DNA of 64,000 nucleotides from Pedobacter faecalis (GTDB lineage Bacteria > Bacteroidota > Bacteroidia > Sphingobacteriales > Sphingobacteriaceae), in NCBI RefSeq assembly GCF_030182585.1, contig NZ_JARXOW010000002.1, positions 248,001 to 312,000 of the forward strand, written 5' to 3'. The notes under the pieces are model-generated. The model had not been told where the DNA came from, ran no database searches, and worked only from the letters and a program-made list of their open reading frames with translations. The translations under genes and the position numbers were made by a program. Below, piece by piece: positions 60,437 to 64,000 of the stretch (position 1 is its first letter; every line of letters starts with the position of its first letter).

Positions 60437-63400
60437 ATGAAACAACGACTCTTCCTCACCATTTTTCTCGCCGGCGTAATGTTGGGGGCCCTGGCTCAGC
60501 GTAAACTCTCGCAGAGCCCCAGCCACAGTAAATTCGCTTATATCTATCAGCTCAGCGCCGATGAAGCTACGCAACTAACCTTGCGGTCAAACCTGCTGGA
60601 TCTCTCAAATGGCCATGGATCATATACTTACGACCTTGACGACGATGAGGAAGAGGACGACAGAGACCTGATCAATCCCGGTTTTCTGCATACAAAGATC
60701 GATTCGATCCGTTATGAAGATATTGAAAGTTACGAACCAAATCTTCCGCCTGGCTACTACCTGCTTGTAAGCGCTGCTAAGAACGGCCTCGACTTTGTTT
60801 ATTGGCCTGTTCACAATCTACGGCTTAACTTTATCAACCACGGCAATCTTTTAAAATTCGGCGTCACCGACCTTGTGGGACGGCTGATTGATCCTTCAAA
60901 ACTTCAGTTCAAGGAAGGGCGGTCTGTTAAATACGATGCCCGGGCAAAAACTTTTACTGCCGGAAAGCCACGGGAAAAAAACCTTATCAAAGTGCAGTAT
61001 GAGGGTTTTACGAATATCTTCCTTGGCCAAACATCTGTACCGAAAAAGCCAGTTAAGACTCGGCCACAAGCAAAAACCAAAGTTAAAAAGACGACACCTG
61101 TTGGGGAGACCAATATCTATAAGGGATATATGGTTTTTAACAAACCGAAATACAAGCCATTAGATACCGTAAAATTTAAAGCTTATTTGCTGAGTGGAAA
61201 AGGCAAAGACCTTAAAGGCAAGCCGCTACGGGCTGAGCTTACCCAGGAATACTATGGCAAAGCCCCAGCCGGTAAGGTAATCGGCATGATTGCGCCGTAC
61301 CGCAATGGCGCTTATGAATATAGTTTTGTGCTGGCCGACAGCCTGCAGCCTCGTCTCGACAACCGCTACCATATCGTACTCCGGGAAGAAGTGAAAGGCA
61401 AATGGGTTAAAGCATATTCCGGAGCTTTCTATTATGAAGACTATGAACTTAAGTCAGTAAATTTCTCCGTACGCACAAACAAATCCGTTTATAGTCCCGG
61501 TAGCCCTGTAGTGGCTTACCTAAAGGCCGTCGACGAAAATGAACTGGCTGTGCCCGATGGACGGGTTAAAATTCAGGTCTTAAGCAGTTACGCCGAAAAG
61601 TATGGAGCCAGCCATTTATTTATTAAGGATACTTTGTGGACTACCGAGCTTGCGATGGATCCCGTTGGGGAAACCAAACTGGTGATTCCAGACAGCATAT
61701 TTCCGAAGGCTAACCTGAGCGTTCAGCTCCAATTTCAATTCTTGAACAGCAATAACGAGAAGCGTGAGGCGTCAAAATATGTTCGGTACGTTGCTGCCGA
61801 CCCACAATACAAGGGCAGGCTTGTCAACGACAGTTTGTTAATCGAATACCTGCTAAACGATTGTGTTACCAGACAAGCCGTACGGCTTTACACCGACTAT
61901 GTCGACCGCAAAGGAACTGAACCGGTCCTTGTGCAGCTTCCGCTAAAGATAAAGCTCAATCCACAGGTGGAGCAGTACGTTATCCGGAGCACTGAAAGTT
62001 CCGCTTACGCGGAACCTCTTGCACGGATATCCCTGCAACAACTGTATCCTGCCATAAACCTTGAGGCCAATCAAACGAAAGACTCCTTAACGGTCGCGGT
62101 GTCAAATCCGCATAAAGTGCCCTTCTGGTATACAGCATATACAGGCAAATCGGTCTTGTTCAGTGGTTATGGTAGTGGCTTAGACACCGCGCTGCGTTTG
62201 CCGTCCGACAAAATTGCTACCGTTAATATCAGTTATGTTTGGGGGGGCTTGGTGCATACCGATCAGGCAGAAGCAGGATTTAATCAAGATCGGATCAATG
62301 TTAAGCTCGACGCCCCGCGCATGGTATATCCCGGACAGGAAGTAAATATGCAGGTTAACCTTACCGATTATCTGGGGAGGCCGGTTCCGCAAACAGATGT
62401 GACCGCCCTGGCCTATACCACCAAGTTCGGATTTAACAGTTTACCTGCCCTGCCAGGCTTTCATACAGATAAGCCCTTGAAGTCTTATCCGCCTACGAAA
62501 TCACTTATGCTATTCGGTGCCGAAGGGGAAGCCGCGTTAGACTGGGAAAAGCTGGGTAAACAACTACAGTTGGACACTGCCCAGTATTTCAGATTTGTAA
62601 ACACTAAAGACAGGTACCTGATTGAAGAAGACTATGCAGACAGCATGGCGGTAGTAGCTCCATTCGCCGTGGCAAACGGAGCCATCCAGCCGGCGCATAT
62701 TGTTTACATCGACGAAATACCGGTGTTTTTCAGCCAGACCAACCAGCTCCAGCGGTACGCGTTCCGTGTAAAACCAGGCAGACATAGCATCAGAATCCGT
62801 ACGCTCAACCGCACCATTGCCGACGATAATGTTACCTTGAAAGCCGGTAAGAAAACCATTATCAGTTTTTCAGCTGACACCACAAACCAAGAGGCGAGGG
62901 TCGTTAGCCGCCTAAATACGCTAACTGACAATGAGGCCGCAGAACTGATGCGATATATGGTTCGCGTACACGATAACTTCAGGGGCCGGAAAACCATCAT
63001 TTCTGCCGATGGGATGGAGACCTCCTATTATACGCAATTGTCGCCCGGAGTACCTCCCGACAAGCTCCTGGGGCCTTACCGGGGGTTGAACATGGACATC
63101 CGGTCAGACAGTTCCAGTTATGCCTTTTCGCGAGAGTGGGGGTATACCTATACATTCAAACCCGGACTCATCAAACAGAAGTCGTACGGAAGCACATTTG
63201 GTTTCGAACCGGAGCTAAACAGAGTCCCGGCTCCCGCTTTCGCTTCCGACTATAAGCAATATCCGTTGCGGAAAGGTGATGTAGATAGCATATGGAACGA
63301 GCTGCTCAATCAGCGTAGCTGTGTAAGTCCTTTTTTCCAAACATTCAGTTTCGAAAATGTACCTAGAACGGCACGGTTGCTGATGAATCTCGATTCTTCC

Positions 63401-64000
63401 GTAACAAAAGGGCGCCCTTACGTCAAAAACCTGCTTATTTACCAGCCGGGTAACCCTGACTTTATTCAGAATGTGCCTGGCAACTATATAAATGACGTGA
63501 TGCATTTACCCGCCGGCCGTTACAACGCTGTGTATATCTTCCAGGACAACAGCTTCTTTGAGGCAAAAGATATCGATGTGCCCGGGCATGGAACCAGCTA
63601 TCGCCTTTGGAATAACCAACTGGTTATTCCGCAAAACGAACTGACCAGCGCTATCGATTCCCTATTTAAAACCGCGTCATTTTATGAAGATCGTTATAGT
63701 ACTGTTGAATTACAGCAGCGTATCTTAGGTCTGCTATACGCGAAAGACTTGCCCGCTTCAGCGGTAAACTACACCATTAAAGGCCGGGTGCTCGACGCAG
63801 ATACGAAACTTCCGTTAGCAGATGCAGGAGTACAGCTCTTTGGTATAGGCGCATCCGTTAAAGCCGATCAATCAGGATATTTTACACTGAAAGGGCCAAA
63901 TAAAGGGCACCTCTTATTTACACATACGGGTTATCTAACAAAATATTTCCCTATACGCGCCGACTCCGCTATGGTTATTCTGCTAAAAGAAGTCAGGAAT
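60437..64000 (+). CDS. Large secreted alpha-2-macroglobulin-like / carboxypeptidase-regulatory-domain protein, 3' partial
   Basis: Open from the ATG at 60437 to the end of the window with no stop in frame (1188 codons, incomplete). It has a signal peptide (MKQRLFLTIFLAGVMLGALA), then a stretch of about 200 residues with an acidic patch (DLDDDEEEDD). Repeated beta-sandwich MG-like domains follow (YKGYMVFNKPKYKPLDTVKF, FSVRTNKSVYSPGSPVVAYL, NVKLDAPRMVYPGQEVNMQV), as in alpha-2-macroglobulin N-terminal regions. A carboxypeptidase-regulatory-like domain lies near the right edge (about residues 1113-1185; GRVLDADTKLPLADAGVQLF). Whether a thioester or a TonB-plug region follows is not visible. It is probably a surface or periplasmic protein. 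Confidence 0.8.
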   Translation, partial: MKQRLFLTIFLAGVMLGALAQRKLSQSPSHSKFAYIYQLSADEATQLTLRSNLLDLSNGHGSYTYDLDDDEEEDDRDLINPGFLHTKIDSIRYEDIESYEPNLPPGYYLLVSAAKNGLDFVYWPVHNLRLNFINHGNLLKFGVTDLVGRLIDPSKLQFKEGRSVKYDARAKTFTAGKPREKNLIKVQYEGFTNIFLGQTSVPKKPVKTRPQAKTKVKKTTPVGETNIYKGYMVFNKPKYKPLDTVKFKAYLLSGKGKDLKGKPLRAELTQEYYGKAPAGKVIGMIAPYRNGAYEYSFVLADSLQPRLDNRYHIVLREEVKGKWVKAYSGAFYYEDYELKSVNFSVRTNKSVYSPGSPVVAYLKAVDENELAVPDGRVKIQVLSSYAEKYGASHLFIKDTLWTTELAMDPVGETKLVIPDSIFPKANLSVQLQFQFLNSNNEKREASKYVRYVAADPQYKGRLVNDSLLIEYLLNDCVTRQAVRLYTDYVDRKGTEPVLVQLPLKIKLNPQVEQYVIRSTESSAYAEPLARISLQQLYPAINLEANQTKDSLTVAVSNPHKVPFWYTAYTGKSVLFSGYGSGLDTALRLPSDKIATVNISYVWGGLVHTDQAEAGFNQDRINVKLDAPRMVYPGQEVNMQVNLTDYLGRPVPQTDVTALAYTTKFGFNSLPALPGFHTDKPLKSYPPTKSLMLFGAEGEAALDWEKLGKQLQLDTAQYFRFVNTKDRYLIEEDYADSMAVVAPFAVANGAIQPAHIVYIDEIPVFFSQTNQLQRYAFRVKPGRHSIRIRTLNRTIADDNVTLKAGKKTIISFSADTTNQEARVVSRLNTLTDNEAAELMRYMVRVHDNFRGRKTIISADGMETSYYTQLSPGVPPDKLLGPYRGLNMDIRSDSSSYAFSREWGYTYTFKPGLIKQKSYGSTFGFEPELNRVPAPAFASDYKQYPLRKGDVDSIWNELLNQRSCVSPFFQTFSFENVPRTARLLMNLDSSVTKGRPYVKNLLIYQPGNPDFIQNVPGNYINDVMHLPAGRYNAVYIFQDNSFFEAKDIDVPGHGTSYRLWNNQLVIPQNELTSAIDSLFKTASFYEDRYSTVELQQRILGLLYAKDLPASAVNYTIKGRVLDADTKLPLADAGVQLFGIGASVKADQSGYFTLKGPNKGHLLFTHTGYLTKYFPIRADSAMVILLKEVRN

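Noticed and set aside
60620..63505. Several short minus-strand frames between 60.6 and 63.5 kb
   Set aside because: All lie antisense to the continuous plus-strand frame that starts at 60437, which carries a signal peptide and domain repeats.

Overview
The window looks like a chromosomal segment of a Bacteroidota bacterium, most likely from the family Sphingobacteriaceae (Pedobacter or Mucilaginibacter type). The support is: gliding-type genes gldA, gldF, gldG and gldC; a SusC/SusD pair behind an ECF sigma/FecR anti-sigma pair; a ResB-CcsA fusion; HscA; DUF3810 and DUF2520 family proteins; and repeated TAnnTTTG promoter elements with A-rich leaders that lack Shine-Dalgarno sites. No rRNA, tRNA, insertion sequence, prophage or CRISPR array was recognised. 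Most of the window is core genome; the Sus locus at 15-23.4 kb is the part most like an accessory island.

Layout. 0-5.8 kb: the end of accC, riboflavin synthase, a TPR protein coupled to a membrane histidine kinase, a beta-barrel protein and a YihY-type membrane protein. 5.8-13.6 kb: aromatic amino acid catabolism, with hmgA-hppD on the minus strand, a fumarylacetoacetate hydrolase and a flavin reductase on the plus strand, and a phenylalanine-hydroxylase-type enzyme followed by an SDR. Together these could carry Phe to Tyr and homogentisate to fumarate plus acetoacetate. The transaminase and a glutathione-dependent maleylacetoacetate isomerase are not seen. 13.6-23.4 kb: GtrA, a CAP-domain protein, sigma factor, FecR, SusC with an STN signalling domain, SusD and a TlpA-like thioredoxin. 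23.5-28.3 kb: the cytochrome c assembly fusion CcsBA, then glyS.

28.4-36 kb: gldA, a beta-barrel protein, a membrane-anchored dihaem cytochrome c, gldF, gldG, dnaN, a DUF4397 lipoprotein and a DedA protein. 36-41.1 kb: a tight minus-strand operon pyrC-DUF3810-hscA-phospholipase-like gene. 41.2-51.6 kb: a plus-strand run of DEAD-box helicase, membrane protein, gldC, membrane protein, ccmB, ccmC and a ccmD-like gene; then glutamate dehydrogenase; then ccmE, ccmF, a DUF2520 protein, a 2Fe-2S ferredoxin, iscX and a KdsC-like phosphatase. 51.7-60.4 kb: a Spy-like protein, maf, ppx, an AI-2E-type exporter, dnaJ-grpE, ftsE, a small protein, acyl-CoA reductase, a two-cluster ferredoxin, a universal stress protein and an NlpC/P60 peptidase. 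From 60,437 an open frame for a large secreted alpha-2-macroglobulin-like protein runs off the right edge.

Most notable observations: (1) two haem/cytochrome c assembly routes coexist, a CcmBCDEF set whose CcmE has CxxxY in place of HxxxY, and the ResB-CcsA fusion with a histidine-rich linker; (2) TAnnTTTG elements sit only 4-7 nt before several start codons, implying leaderless or near-leaderless mRNAs; (3) five of seven convergent gene pairs abut or overlap at their stop codons; (4) an 18-bp inverted repeat followed by 11-bp tandem repeats lies between the sigma and anti-sigma genes; (5) a possible small leader ORF precedes hmgA. I found no clearly new multi-gene system; the haem-handling set and the promoter/terminator architecture are the best leads.
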